A DNA stretch of 64,000 nt. Origin: Synechococcus sp. CBW1004 (GTDB taxonomy: Bacteria > Cyanobacteriota > Cyanobacteriia > PCC-6307 > Cyanobiaceae). Under the pieces are notes generated by a model. That model saw nothing but the letters and a program-made list of their open reading frames with translations, made no database searches and was not told the origin of the DNA. Position 1 is the stretch's first letter. Every line of letters begins with the position of its first letter. Shown here in pieces: positions 49,044 through 57,725 of the stretch. The position numbers and the translations under genes were made by a program. The DNA is taken from positions 2,252,686 through 2,316,685 of the forward strand of contig NZ_CP060397.1 in the NCBI RefSeq assembly GCF_015840715.1, in the 5' to 3' direction.

Positions 49044-49319
49044 ATGGGCCCTTTCATCTGGAGCCATGAAAAGAACGCGTTGCTCATCGCTGAGCGGGGC
49101 GTCAGCTTTGAGGCGGTGGTGGCGGCCATTGAGGCTGGTGAGCTGCTCGACGTGCTCGCTCATCCCAACCCCAAGCGCTACCCGGGTCAGCGCATCCTGG
49201 TGGTGCGTCTCCATGACTACGCCCACCTCGTCCCCTTTGTCGAGACGGCCGACGGTCTGCTTCTGAAGACCATCATTCCCAGCCGCAGGGCAACCCGTCG
49301 TTACATCTCAGAAACGTGA
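49044..49319 (+). CDS. BrnT-like toxin
   Basis: A 91-residue basic protein starting FIWSHEKNALLIAERGVSFEAV, the usual opening of BrnT-type RNase toxins (W-x-x-x-K-N...G-V-S-F-E). The later segment QRILVVRLHDYAHLVPFVE and the end KTIIPSRRATRRY are in line with that family and with DUF4258-like relatives. Its stop overlaps GTG 49316 of the following antitoxin gene by four bases. Expected to cleave mRNA when free of its partner; not tested. Confidence 0.78.
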   Translation: MGPFIWSHEKNALLIAERGVSFEAVVAAIEAGELLDVLAHPNPKRYPGQRILVVRLHDYAHLVPFVETADGLLLKTIIPSRRATRRYISET

Positions 49320-49321
49320 TC

Positions 49322-49609
49322 ATGCAAGCCACTCCCAGTCTTGAACCCGAAGAGCAACAACTCCTCGATGACTTTGAAGCCGGTTCACTGCATTCCGTTG
49401 CCTCACCGCAGTTGCTCACTCAGTTGCGAGCCGCAGCTCGATCCACAGGCCAGAAAGACGTGCGCATCAACATCCGTTTATCCAGTCCCGACCTTCAAGC
49501 CCTACGGGCGCGCGCCCTGCAGGAGGGAATTCCTTATCAAACACTGATCAGCAGCGTGTTGCACAAGTACATCAGCGGCACACTCAGAGAGGAGCCCGCG
49601 CCAAGGTAG
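49322..49609 (+). CDS. CopG/BrnA-like antitoxin
   Basis: A 95-residue protein (ATG 49322; an in-frame GTG at 49316 would overlap the toxin stop). It has an acidic N-terminal helix (PSLEPEEQQLLDDFEAG) and a ribbon-helix-helix end: KDVRINIRLSSPDLQALRARA, then GIPYQTLISSVLHKY. Such antitoxins bind the toxin and repress their own promoter. Coupled directly to the BrnT-like gene. Confidence 0.8.
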   Translation: MQATPSLEPEEQQLLDDFEAGSLHSVASPQLLTQLRAAARSTGQKDVRINIRLSSPDLQALRARALQEGIPYQTLISSVLHKYISGTLREEPAPR

Positions 49610-50025
49610 CCGCAGCCCCAAACCCTTTCACATCCAAGCCGGAAGGCACCCTGAGACTGATTGCGGCACAGCATGTTCGGCTCATCAATCGTACTTCCCC
49701 TCTCCCCTCGGCTGTCAGGGCGCCACTTGGAACCTGGCAATGATTGACAATGCCAAGGTGGGAAGCATCCCACTTTCGACGAAAGAGTCAGACAGCCAGG
49801 AGAGCATTGAGGCGGGCCTGCCTGAAAGCCGGAATCTCCAGCCGCTGCGCCAGGCAACTGGTGGGCCTGCTTGGAACGAGAAAAGATGCTCCAGCCCTAC
49901 TCATGGATCGGCGGCGACCACGATCAAAACAACGAAACCGGCACTTTCAGGCATCCCTGGGGCCAGCGCCACAGCTGTAGGGGCCAGCGCCAAGTTGGAT
50001 GGCGGCAGAACGCATCCTGCTAGCT
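49610..50025. other. 416-base gap inside the toxin-antitoxin island
   Basis: No recognisable gene; plus-strand frames at 49740-50168 overlap but lack start context or similarity and run antisense into the YoeB-type gene. Probably decayed DNA. Confidence 0.4.
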
Positions 50026-50295
50026 TCAGCGGTAGTGGTAGCGACAGGCCAGGATCACCAACAGTGAGGCTTCCAGGCGATAGACAAGCCGGTGTTCGTC
50101 ATCAATCCGGCGGGACCAGCAGCCGGAGAGATTTTCACGCAATGGCTCCGGTTTGCCGATGCCTGTGAAGGGTTCCCGCAGGCAGGCCTGGATCAGCTGG
50201 TACATCCGACGCAACTGTTTGCGATCCTGACCCTGCCAGTACAAGTAATCCTCCCAGGCTGCCGGAGTCCAGGCCAGGCGCTCAGCAGTTGGCAT
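50026..50295 (-). CDS. YoeB/Txe-type toxin
   Basis: An 89-residue RelE-fold RNase. [20 protein letters not shown] opening, [21 protein letters not shown], then [26 protein letters not shown]-type core split here as [10 protein letters not shown] and [13 protein letters not shown], and the terminal ACRYHY are all YoeB hallmarks, with catalytic Glu, Arg and His. ATG 50295 lies 14 bases inside the end of the antitoxin gene. It cleaves mRNA at the ribosomal A site in known homologues. Confidence 0.93.
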   Translation of the reverse strand: MPTAERLAWTPAAWEDYLYWQGQDRKQLRRMYQLIQACLREPFTGIGKPEPLRENLSGCWSRRIDDEHRLVYRLEASLLVILACRYHYR

Positions 50296-50557
50296 CAGCG
50301 CGATCCGGTTCCCACAGAGGCTGCTCCAGCAGTTCACCGTGTTCGGCCTGCTCCAGGGAGCGCTGCAGATGAGCTGCGTTGGCGGGAGAACGCAGCAGAT
50401 GCACGGTCTCCATCAGGCTGTTATAAGTGTCGAGGGACATCACAACCGCGTCCTTGGCGTGGCGTCTGGTGATCAACGTGACATCGGCGTCGGCGACGAC
50501 GCGATCCAGAACGGTTTTGAAGCTCTCGCGAGCCTCGGAGAAACTCACAACCTGCAT
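50282..50557 (-). CDS. YefM/Phd-type antitoxin
   Basis: A 91-residue antitoxin: [23 protein letters not shown]-binding start, then [20 protein letters not shown] and an acidic toxin-binding tail ([14 protein letters not shown]). It precedes and overlaps the YoeB-type gene, the normal order, and should repress the operon together with the toxin. Confidence 0.93.
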   Translation of the reverse strand: MQVVSFSEARESFKTVLDRVVADADVTLITRRHAKDAVVMSLDTYNSLMETVHLLRSPANAAHLQRSLEQAEHGELLEQPLWEPDRADANC

Positions 50558-50605
50558 GCTCTTTGTCCAGCTGGTTGTACAACAGTCTAGCGTGGTTGTG
50601 AGCGG

Positions 50606-50795
50606 TGCTCTGGAGGTGCTGAGGACAAAGCGCGACTTGGGGCGCCTGGAAAGACCTGCGCCAGCCAGGTGGACTTGCCGGTGCCCCGCGGCCCAACAGG
50701 AAGGAGCCCCAGGCTGGAGGCTTCAGGAATCGCCTGACCACCGCCATTTCCGCAGCCGAAATGGAGTTGACGGCGCCAATTTAGGGGTTGTGCCG
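50606..50795 (-). pseudogene. 5' fragment of a DUF4143 ATPase gene
   Basis: About 190 bases resembling the promoter and first ~45 codons of the ATPase at 48937 (VVRRFLKPP against VVRRFLQPP), including the same start-codon inverted repeat. One base is lost after FLL (CCCAACAGG here, CCCGAACAGG in the gene), shifting the frame, and the rest of the gene is missing. Same orientation as the intact gene. Confidence 0.85.
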
Positions 50796-50874
50796 TATGC
50801 CTGATGAATTCCCCGGAGGATCAAAGGCATGGCAAGCCGGGGGGCACTCTGGGCGTGATCGTGAAGCGCCTGGC

Positions 50875-51324
50875 TCAGTCTTCGAAGAGGCAGCTGAGCG
50901 TGCTGTCGGTGGTGATCGTGAAGGTGGCCTTGCTCGAGCTGAGCGTGCTTGTGCTGCTCAGGCAGCGAATGCCGCTGGCGCGGGCGCTTCCCCAGGAGGC
51001 CTGCAGCGTGGCGCCCTGGTTGGCGGCCGTGCAGCCCTGCAGGATCTCCACGCCGCCCCGCTCCGGGGAGACGGGCGGCGGGGTGGGAGTCTCGCTCAGG
51101 CCTGATGCGTTGAGCGTGGCACAGGCCCTGGCGAAGCCCGTGAGCTCACCCACCAGGGAACCGATCAGGGCAGCGTTGCGGGTCTGCTGGTAGAGGGGGA
51201 AGGCCACGGCCGTCAGCACGACAAGAATCGCTGACGTGATCATCAGCTCGAGAAGCGTGAACGCAGCGGCACCGTTCCTGCCCACGGCGGCACCAGCCTG
51301 CTGGAGGCGACGAGGGGCATTCAC
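50875..51324 (-). CDS. type IV pilin-like protein, copy 1
   Basis: A 149-residue prepilin. The leader ends in a class III signal site: AAAFTLLELMITSAILVVLTAVAFPLY, with cleavage before Phe23 after Ala instead of the usual Gly and with Glu at +5. The mature part is Ser/Thr/Ala-rich with four cysteines able to form a C-terminal loop (QGCTAANQG, GIRCLSS, LSCLFED). The Gly-to-Ala change at -1 is tolerated by some peptidases. It opens the island that ends with a second pilin at 57265. Confidence 0.85.
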   Translation of the reverse strand: MNAPRRLQQAGAAVGRNGAAAFTLLELMITSAILVVLTAVAFPLYQQTRNAALIGSLVGELTGFARACATLNASGLSETPTPPPVSPERGGVEILQGCTAANQGATLQASWGSARASGIRCLSSTSTLSSSKATFTITTDSTLSCLFED

Positions 51325-51745
51325 GGTGGCCAGCGTCTTGCCGATGTTTTTGCGATAATCCTTACTCCAAGCGTACTCTGCCTATGGCCAGCGTCAATCT
51401 GATTGTGATGTAGGGAATGCTTGTTCGCGTGCCAGCGCCTCAAAAACCGGGCAATGATGGCGGCCGGCTGGCGTGCTGCCTTTTGAGTGATCAGATCGGG
51501 GGCGTCGAACTCGGCCGGGAGGGCGAAGCAGGTTGGGGAGATCCGATGGTGTCATCGATCGCAAGGCCGCCCAGGTCATCAGCTGACGGCATGTGGCTGT
51601 GGCGCACTGGAGCATCTGGCGTGACGTCATATCGAGAGATCTTGCAACGGGTTTATCCAGTTGAGCCTCTTTCCTGCAGATGCTCCACATCTCCTGTGAG
51701 GGCTTGCAAGCCTTCTGCTCCTTGCCTGCGCGCCGATGACAGACA
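51325..51745. other. 421-base intergenic region
   Basis: Between a pilin gene and a methyltransferase gene read in opposite directions. Short open frames occur on both strands; none is supported. Should hold both promoters. Confidence 0.45.
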
Positions 51746-54040
51746 ATGGTTCCCTGGATGCACAAGGGGGCGCAGGAGGCTTATCGTAAGCAGATCAATG
51801 CTTCGCGCTGGCCCTTCATGACTCGTCGGCTGCATATCGGTGGCACGGTTGCCCGTGAAGGCTGGGAAGTTCTGAATGCCATCCCAGCGGAATGGGTGGA
51901 CCATGTGGGCAGGGCCGAAGACCTGTCTCGCTTTGCGGATGGCACGTTCGCCGAGGTGTATGCGTCCCATGTTCTGGAGCATCTGGGCTACCAGTCGGCC
52001 TTGCCGGCTGCCCTGGCTGAATGGCAACGTGTTCTGGCCCCAGATGGCCGCCTGATGGTGAGTGTTCCTGATCTGGACACACTCTGTGAGCTTTATTCCA
52101 GTCGCGAAGCGCTGACCTCTGAACAACGCTTCGCTGTGATGCGCATGATGTTTGGCGGGCAGATCGATCAGTATGACTTTCACTGTGTGGGGCTGAATGA
52201 AGAGCTGTTGACGTCTTATCTCTCCAGTGCAGGTTTCAATGAGATCAGGCGGGTGAACGATTTCGGCCTGTTTGACGATTGCAGCACCCTGGTTTTTGCC
52301 GGCCGGCCGATCAGCCTGAATCTTGAAGCGCGCAAGAACCGCGCTGGTCAGGAGGGTTCCGTCGTGCAGCAGAAAAGCGCGGCGACTGAGGCACCCCAGC
52401 CCCAGCGTGCCGTCCCCGCAGAACTGAGAATCGGAGGATCCAGCTCCTGGGGCGGTGGCTATTACACCGGCCTCACCTACGGTTGCTATAGCTTCCGCGA
52501 GCTGGCGCCTAACTGGATTGATTTCGCCCTGCTCAGCCAGCGGCAGCGGCCGCCCCGGGTAGGTGGTGAAGGCAGCCCGTTTCACTACTTGGAGCTGGGC
52601 AGCGGCATGGGGCTCGGCCTCTGTCTCCTGGCCGCGGCTTATCCGGAGGGACAGTTCATCGGCATCGACTTCCACCCCAGCCATATCGCCCACAGCCAGT
52701 GGCTGGTGGCCGAGCTTGGCCTCAGCAATGTGAGCTTCCACGAGGCCGATTTTCTGGAGCTGGCGGCGGATGATGCCCAACTTCCCTTTGCTGCAGACCT
52801 GCACTTCCACTATGTGGTGGCCCATGGGATTCTCAGCTGGATCGCACCTGAAGTGCGTACTGCCCTCCTGCAGCTTTCCGGCCGGCTGTTGCGCTCCGGC
52901 GGGGCTTTCTACTGCTCCTACAACACTTTCCCGGGCTGGCTGGATCGCACGTCCTTCAAGGCCCTTGCGGATCTGGAGCGGCAACGCCTTGGTGCTGCCA
53001 ACGTGATGCAGGCCATGGAACGGGCGAGCTCCAGTCTGGGCATGCTGCTCCAGCATGACTCTGCGCTTGGCCGGGCTCTTCCCCTCCTGGCCAATCAGAT
53101 TGGGAAGATCAACACCATCAACCGCCCTGACTATCTCTGTGGCGAGTACGGAGCTGAGCATTGGCAGCCCTTCTACGTGGGCGTGGTGCATCAGCTGGCC
53201 GCCTCCTACAAACTCAGCTATGCCGCCTCTGCCAGCCTTCCGGATAACTTTCCCTCTCTTCTACCGCCCCCGGTGGCGGCGCTACTCTCAGCCGAGGGCG
53301 ATCCCACCATCCGCCAAGCGCTGCAGGATCTGGCCATCAACCAGAGCTTCCGCCGCGATCTGTTCGTGAAGGGTCCGTTGCCACTCACTCGCGCGGCCCA
53401 GGAGCAGCGCCTCTCTGAGCTGCGGCTGCGCAGCTCTGGCAACGGCGATTCGCGCTCACGGTCAGCAGACTCCGGTGGCCCCGACCGAATCGAGACCAAC
53501 CTGGGTGGAATTGCTGATCACAGCGGCAGCCTGCAGAAGCTGGAGGCGCTGCTGGCCGCCCAGCCTTCAACTCTGGCCGAGCTGCATCAGGCCATCGCTA
53601 TTCCGCCTGAGGAGCTGGTGGTGTTGACCAGCCTGCTGCTTCACGCCGATCGGATAGGCCTGGACCGGGGTACGGCAGCTACCGCCGCCATCTCCGCTTG
53701 CCGCGACGTGAATGCGCGCCTGATGGCCTTGATGCAGGGTGGTCACAACCTGGGATATTTAGCTGCGCCCGCCGTGGGCCATGGCGCCCAGCCCTTCAGC
53801 CTGATCGATGCTCTCATCCTTGAGGGGCTGCGGCAAGGCCTGGACGGTGAGATCCTCAGCGGCTGTGTGCTCCTCGGGTTGCAGGCCACAGGCGCAGAGC
53901 TGCGTGGTCCCGATGGGGACCCCTTGAATGTGAATGATGTGGCGGACTGCACGCAACACATCAACCGCCACATCGGGCGCTTCCTCAGCGCCACCCTGCC
54001 GGTCTTGGTACAGCTTGGGATGATTGATTCTCCCAACTGA
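51746..54040 (+). CDS. double-domain SAM methyltransferase with regulatory domain
   Basis: A 764-residue cytosolic protein with two methyltransferase modules. Module 1 (about 25-190) is of the type-11 class (LHIGG...GWEVLN, YASHVLEHLGY, APDGRLMVSVPD). Module 2 (about 230-400) has YLELGSGMGLGLCLLAAAYP and FIGIDFHPSHIAHSQ, followed by a methyltransferase regulatory-type region (about 400-520) and a helical C-terminus. Proteins of the second kind often stand beside OGT-type glycosyltransferases, as here. ATG 51746 and ATG 51758 are both possible starts; the family begins near MTRRLHIGG at 51818. Confidence 0.82.
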   Translation: MVPWMHKGAQEAYRKQINASRWPFMTRRLHIGGTVAREGWEVLNAIPAEWVDHVGRAEDLSRFADGTFAEVYASHVLEHLGYQSALPAALAEWQRVLAPDGRLMVSVPDLDTLCELYSSREALTSEQRFAVMRMMFGGQIDQYDFHCVGLNEELLTSYLSSAGFNEIRRVNDFGLFDDCSTLVFAGRPISLNLEARKNRAGQEGSVVQQKSAATEAPQPQRAVPAELRIGGSSSWGGGYYTGLTYGCYSFRELAPNWIDFALLSQRQRPPRVGGEGSPFHYLELGSGMGLGLCLLAAAYPEGQFIGIDFHPSHIAHSQWLVAELGLSNVSFHEADFLELAADDAQLPFAADLHFHYVVAHGILSWIAPEVRTALLQLSGRLLRSGGAFYCSYNTFPGWLDRTSFKALADLERQRLGAANVMQAMERASSSLGMLLQHDSALGRALPLLANQIGKINTINRPDYLCGEYGAEHWQPFYVGVVHQLAASYKLSYAASASLPDNFPSLLPPPVAALLSAEGDPTIRQALQDLAINQSFRRDLFVKGPLPLTRAAQEQRLSELRLRSSGNGDSRSRSADSGGPDRIETNLGGIADHSGSLQKLEALLAAQPSTLAELHQAIAIPPEELVVLTSLLLHADRIGLDRGTAATAAISACRDVNARLMALMQGGHNLGYLAAPAVGHGAQPFSLIDALILEGLRQGLDGEILSGCVLLGLQATGAELRGPDGDPLNVNDVADCTQHINRHIGRFLSATLPVLVQLGMIDSPN

Positions 54041-54177
54041 GAGGAATGCTGGACGATGAGGGGTCAAGAAGTCTTTCGACCTTTGAAATGACCTTCCAAC
54101 AGCGTTTTCGATTGCGGGACGTTAATTCTCTATTAATGATAAGACGAATCTCCTTGATGTCTCACCAGTATTCTGGC

Positions 54178-54927
54178 TTAATGGCGTGCCGTGAATGGTG
54201 CAAAGCCATAAGATCTCTCCTGATAGTCGCTGTCGCCAGGCTCATTCTTGATCAGCAGTGCGCAATTCTGCCCAAAGGTCACACTGCTGATCATGCGCGC
54301 AGTCGCAGGATCCAAGCCGGCCAGTAGCATCGAGTATTCCAGGAGATTTCTGTCTTCCTCGGAAAGATAGGCGCGATTAACATAATCTATGGTAAGCTTA
54401 AGCGCCTCGATTGCCGACCATTTAGAAAAAAGGCCAGCGCGTATCTGATAACCGTAGAGATTGCCAGCCAGCCAGTAGGACGTTTCGATGTCTTCAATGA
54501 TGTAGAAGCCTCCGGGTTCTAGAATCGTTTCAAAGAGTACGCTCAGAGTGCTCAGTTGATGGCGAGGCAGGTGGGAGCCATCATCAATGACAAGCCGCAC
54601 AGGACTGGGCGCACTGCGCAGGGCTGCCTGCAATTGGTCGGGCTGATCCTGATCCGCCTGGATCACGACGTAGCCCTCACCCTCTTGACTGACATCCCGG
54701 TCGATGCAGATCAGGAAGGCATGCGGGAAGAGCCCCCTCCAGAGATGAATGCTGGCACCATCTCCAAACCCGATCTCCACGATTGTGAACGGCTCTGCGC
54801 CACTGAGCTGGGCCAGCACAAGCGGATAAAATCGCTGATAGCCGTGGACAGCGGCCTTGTCTGTACCACAGGCATTGGCCAGATCAGCGAACGTCGAACG
54901 CTTGATCGGAGGTGGATGGGGGGGCAT
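54178..54927 (-). CDS. class I SAM methyltransferase
   Basis: A 249-residue protein with the SAM motif TIVEIGFGDGASIHLW (about 47-62), the acidic motif FLICIDRDVSQE, VRLVIDDGSHLPRHQLS and PGGFYIIEDIETSYW. This pattern is shared by sugar O-methyltransferases and CmcI-like proteins. Likely modifies a glycan. ATG 54927. It reads toward the large methyltransferase gene, lying just upstream of the SPINDLY-type glycosyltransferase's end. AT-richer than core genes. Confidence 0.82.
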   Translation of the reverse strand: MPPHPPPIKRSTFADLANACGTDKAAVHGYQRFYPLVLAQLSGAEPFTIVEIGFGDGASIHLWRGLFPHAFLICIDRDVSQEGEGYVVIQADQDQPDQLQAALRSAPSPVRLVIDDGSHLPRHQLSTLSVLFETILEPGGFYIIEDIETSYWLAGNLYGYQIRAGLFSKWSAIEALKLTIDYVNRAYLSEEDRNLLEYSMLLAGLDPATARMISSVTFGQNCALLIKNEPGDSDYQERSYGFAPFTARH

Positions 54928-55149
54928 CGATAAGAGGAGTGTGCGTTTACCGATGAGACTCTATCCATTGTGGCACTTGAGGAGACACTGGGGACACCCC
55001 TCTACTCGGTCCCAAGATTGCCTTTTGATCGCGCAAGCGGGACGTGCTCGCAAAAGGGAAGCAGATCTGCCACTGCTGATTTGAAGCATCAGCCAATCGT
55101 TCTTGATTGTGTTTATGGTGCAAAGACTTAACCGGGAAATGCCCGAATT
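54928..55149. other. short AT-rich gap
   Basis: 222 bases between two minus-strand genes; no open frame of note. May contain the promoter of the methyltransferase gene. Confidence 0.4.
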
Positions 55150-57111
55150 TCAATTATTTGCCTTGACTAGTTCACTGCAAAAATCTTCAAAGCTTCGTAT
55201 GAATGTCTGGTCGTCATAGAGGCGATGTGCTGCTTCAATGAGCTCATTTTTTAAACGCGTCCGCTCGACTGGATCCCTGGCGAGCTGCAGGGCGATCTGA
55301 ATGTACTCATTGATGGAGCTGGCTATGGGGGGATTTGAAATGCCCAGATGGCGATAAATCGCAGATGTCGTGGAGTCTCTGAGCCTCTTGCCCTTGAAAC
55401 ATATGGTGGGTGTCCCCACATACGTGGACATATAAGCAGTGATTCCCGCCCCGTAATAGGGCGTGTCCAATAGCAGATCGAAGCAATTGCATAATGACAA
55501 GAAATCGGCAGCGCCGCACTTGTTGATCAGGATGGTCTTGCTGGCTGCTGTTGGAGCTCGCCGCTGTATCCTCTCCAGGAATTCCCTGTCGAGGCCGTCT
55601 GTGCCTGAGCTCATGAAGGCAAAATAGGCCTCGGGCATGCCGCGGGAAATCTTTTCGATCATGCAGTCGAGATCGGGGTGCACCTTGCCGAGGGTTTGGG
55701 TGCAGCCAAAAATGAAGATATCATCCGGAAGCATAAAATACGCTCTCTCAGTGATTCGTTCTTTGTATCTATAATATAGCAAGCTGCGAGGGAAGCAGCA
55801 TGGAAGGCCTTCAAGTCGCGCCAGTTTTTCGGTATATTCATCCTGATGATCATCTGTTTCGATCCAAGCACTTGTTAAATAATAATCAATAGATTGAAGG
55901 CCTGTCGTGTGAGGCAGGCCCCAGCCGGTGATCTGTATCGGACATGGCCTCATATTGGGAATCAAGAAGTCGAATGGATCCATGCCGATATCTGTGAAAA
56001 AGAGAATATCCAGGCTTAAGCTTCTTATGGTTGCGCAGGAAAAGGATAAAGAGCTATCGAGGTAAATGACCTCGTCGGCCAGACTATTGATTGATTGTTG
56101 CATCTCATCGGCTATGGTTTCATGTCTGTGTATGACCACAACGGAAAAATGAGAGCGATCGATATACATAAAGTAGCCCATAAAAGCCTGCGTGTTGCTA
56201 TGCGAGTAGAAATATCGGGACAAAAAGCCGATTCGTATCTTCTTATTTATGACTCGATTTCCTGGGCTCCTCGGTTGTGAGGCCTGAGGGTCTGGCTTAC
56301 CGATTAAATGAAATGACTCAGTGATTGCCGCTGCATCGTTGAAGGCATCCTCCAGGTAAGGGGTAAAGGCATCTGTGAGCGCTGACATATACTCACCATA
56401 AATTAAACGGAGATTAAAGGGCGAATAGGCGATATGGAACGCATAGGGAACCAATGCATACTCTCCGGAAATATGCCATGTTTCACCGGATGCTAGATGG
56501 GAGCGGATGGCTTGGGCCGACCAGGCTAGCTTTGCGGCCATCGCGTTCGCCGTACGTCCATCTCTGGCAACTCTATTGCAGCGATTGTGGGCATTGAGAA
56601 AAAAGATGAGATTATCAGGCTCAAGAATGTGAGCCTTTGCGTATGCTAATGCGCATTCGTCAGATTGAAAAGCGAGATGACAGGCGCGTCCCTGCCAATC
56701 ATGGTAGAGTGCTGAATCAGGCGAGAGAGTTGCCAGCTTCTTGGCTATTTCTGAGGCCGAGTCGTATGCCTTTGCTTTCATGGAACATGCATAGGCTAAT
56801 GTCCATGTATTCAATTCATTCGGGAAGGATGCGAGCCTTCTCTCTATGATCTTGCGAGCTAAATGCGGCTTCTCCGCGTCTAAAAGCTCTGTGGCGATTA
56901 GCAGTTGAGCGTTGGCCGAGTGATTGAGTAAAGTCGATATTCGTAGAAGGGTCTCACCTGGGGAGTCTATGCTCTGTTTGACGAATCTCAATAAGCTTTT
57001 GATCGCAATGGCAGAATCCGTTTCCTTGATTACTTTTCTATAAAGTCGCCAGGCTGCTTTCAGGTTTCCTCTTTCCGCTTGCGCTTCAGCAGCCAACAGA
57101 TCTTGATCCAT
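55150..57111 (-). CDS. SPINDLY/OGT-type TPR glycosyltransferase (GT41)
   Basis: A 653-residue protein. Residues 1-280 form TPR-like helical repeats (AEAQAERGNLKAAWRLYRK; ELDAEKPHLARKIIERRL). Residues ~295-640 match GT41: RIGFLSRYFYSHSNTQ, DILFFTDIGMDPF, CPIQITGWGLPHTTG, FIFGCTQTLGKVHPD, and LLDTPYYGAGITAYMSTYVGTP with the UDP-sugar site. It should transfer a sugar onto Ser/Thr. Its codon use is strikingly AT-rich, a sign of transfer. It follows a type IV pilin gene on the same strand, so the pilin is a plausible target. Confidence 0.85.
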   Translation of the reverse strand: MDQDLLAAEAQAERGNLKAAWRLYRKVIKETDSAIAIKSLLRFVKQSIDSPGETLLRISTLLNHSANAQLLIATELLDAEKPHLARKIIERRLASFPNELNTWTLAYACSMKAKAYDSASEIAKKLATLSPDSALYHDWQGRACHLAFQSDECALAYAKAHILEPDNLIFFLNAHNRCNRVARDGRTANAMAAKLAWSAQAIRSHLASGETWHISGEYALVPYAFHIAYSPFNLRLIYGEYMSALTDAFTPYLEDAFNDAAAITESFHLIGKPDPQASQPRSPGNRVINKKIRIGFLSRYFYSHSNTQAFMGYFMYIDRSHFSVVVIHRHETIADEMQQSINSLADEVIYLDSSLSFSCATIRSLSLDILFFTDIGMDPFDFLIPNMRPCPIQITGWGLPHTTGLQSIDYYLTSAWIETDDHQDEYTEKLARLEGLPCCFPRSLLYYRYKERITERAYFMLPDDIFIFGCTQTLGKVHPDLDCMIEKISRGMPEAYFAFMSSGTDGLDREFLERIQRRAPTAASKTILINKCGAADFLSLCNCFDLLLDTPYYGAGITAYMSTYVGTPTICFKGKRLRDSTTSAIYRHLGISNPPIASSINEYIQIALQLARDPVERTRLKNELIEAAHRLYDDQTFIRSFEDFCSELVKANN

Positions 57112-57182
57112 GCGTGCTTCGTGGTATACAGCTCTTTGTGACTTGCTTGTCTTGCGATTGAAAATGCTTTGTTTAAATCATT

Positions 57183-57210
57183 AAAAATCCCCCCAATAAA
57201 AATTGGAGGG
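57183..57210 (-). terminator. terminator after the second pilin gene
   Basis: A 9-bp stem (CCCTCCAAT/ATTGGGGGG with one G-U pair in RNA) followed on the minus strand by ATTTTTAA, 55 bases after the pilin stop and 72 before the glycosyltransferase ATG. Confidence 0.75.
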
Positions 57211-57264
57211 ATGGCAAAATTTAAAGGGCTATAAGATTCTTAGTTGTTTTGGGTTTTGCTATGC

Positions 57265-57696
57265 TCAGCTGAAAGCGCAAGAGAGTGCGCCGTTGTCCGC
57301 AATTGTGATCGTGGCCTTGGTGTTTGCTGCTGCTGATGTGGCTCCAAGGCAGCGGAGGCCATCAACCCCAGATGTCCAGGTGCCCGACACTACCGTTCCG
57401 CCGCCGGAGGTGCAAGTTTCGCCGCTCGGTGCGGAGCCAATGTCAGATGCGGCCAAGGTTCCGCATTCCTTGGCTTTGCCGATCGCTTCACCGATTGCAG
57501 CGCCGGCTGCAGCTGCGTTCCGTGCCGTCAGGTACTGCGGTAGAGCCACCGCCGACAGAATACCGATCACGGCAACCACGATCATCAGCTCCACCAGGGT
57601 GAAGCCTTCGGTGCCTTTGCGGCGCTTGCGCTCGGCGAGGTGCATGAGCAGGCGTGTCCGGAAGGAGGCCTGGGCTCGCTTCTGAGTCAGGGTCAT
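57265..57696 (-). CDS. type IV pilin-like protein PilA, copy 2
   Basis: A 143-residue prepilin with a canonical class III signal: KGTEGFTLVELMIVVAVIGILSAVALPQY, cleaved after Gly33 before Phe with Glu at +5, and a basic leader. The mature domain is Ala/Thr/Gly/Ser-rich with four cysteines (KECGTLA, GETCTSGG, GLRCLGA, LSCAFS). ATG 57696 (MTLTQKRAQ) is preferred over 57741. Its Ser/Thr richness and the OGT gene next to it suggest O-glycosylation. Confidence 0.92.
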   Translation of the reverse strand: MTLTQKRAQASFRTRLLMHLAERKRRKGTEGFTLVELMIVVAVIGILSAVALPQYLTARNAAAAGAAIGEAIGKAKECGTLAASDIGSAPSGETCTSGGGTVVSGTWTSGVDGLRCLGATSAAANTKATITIADNGALSCAFS

Positions 57697-57725
57697 GATG
57701 TGGGGGATCCCTGGGGGGAGCTCGG

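Noticed and set aside
49740-50168. 142-codon plus-strand frame in the toxin-antitoxin island
   Set aside because: It runs antisense into the YoeB-type toxin gene and matches no family; likely decayed DNA.
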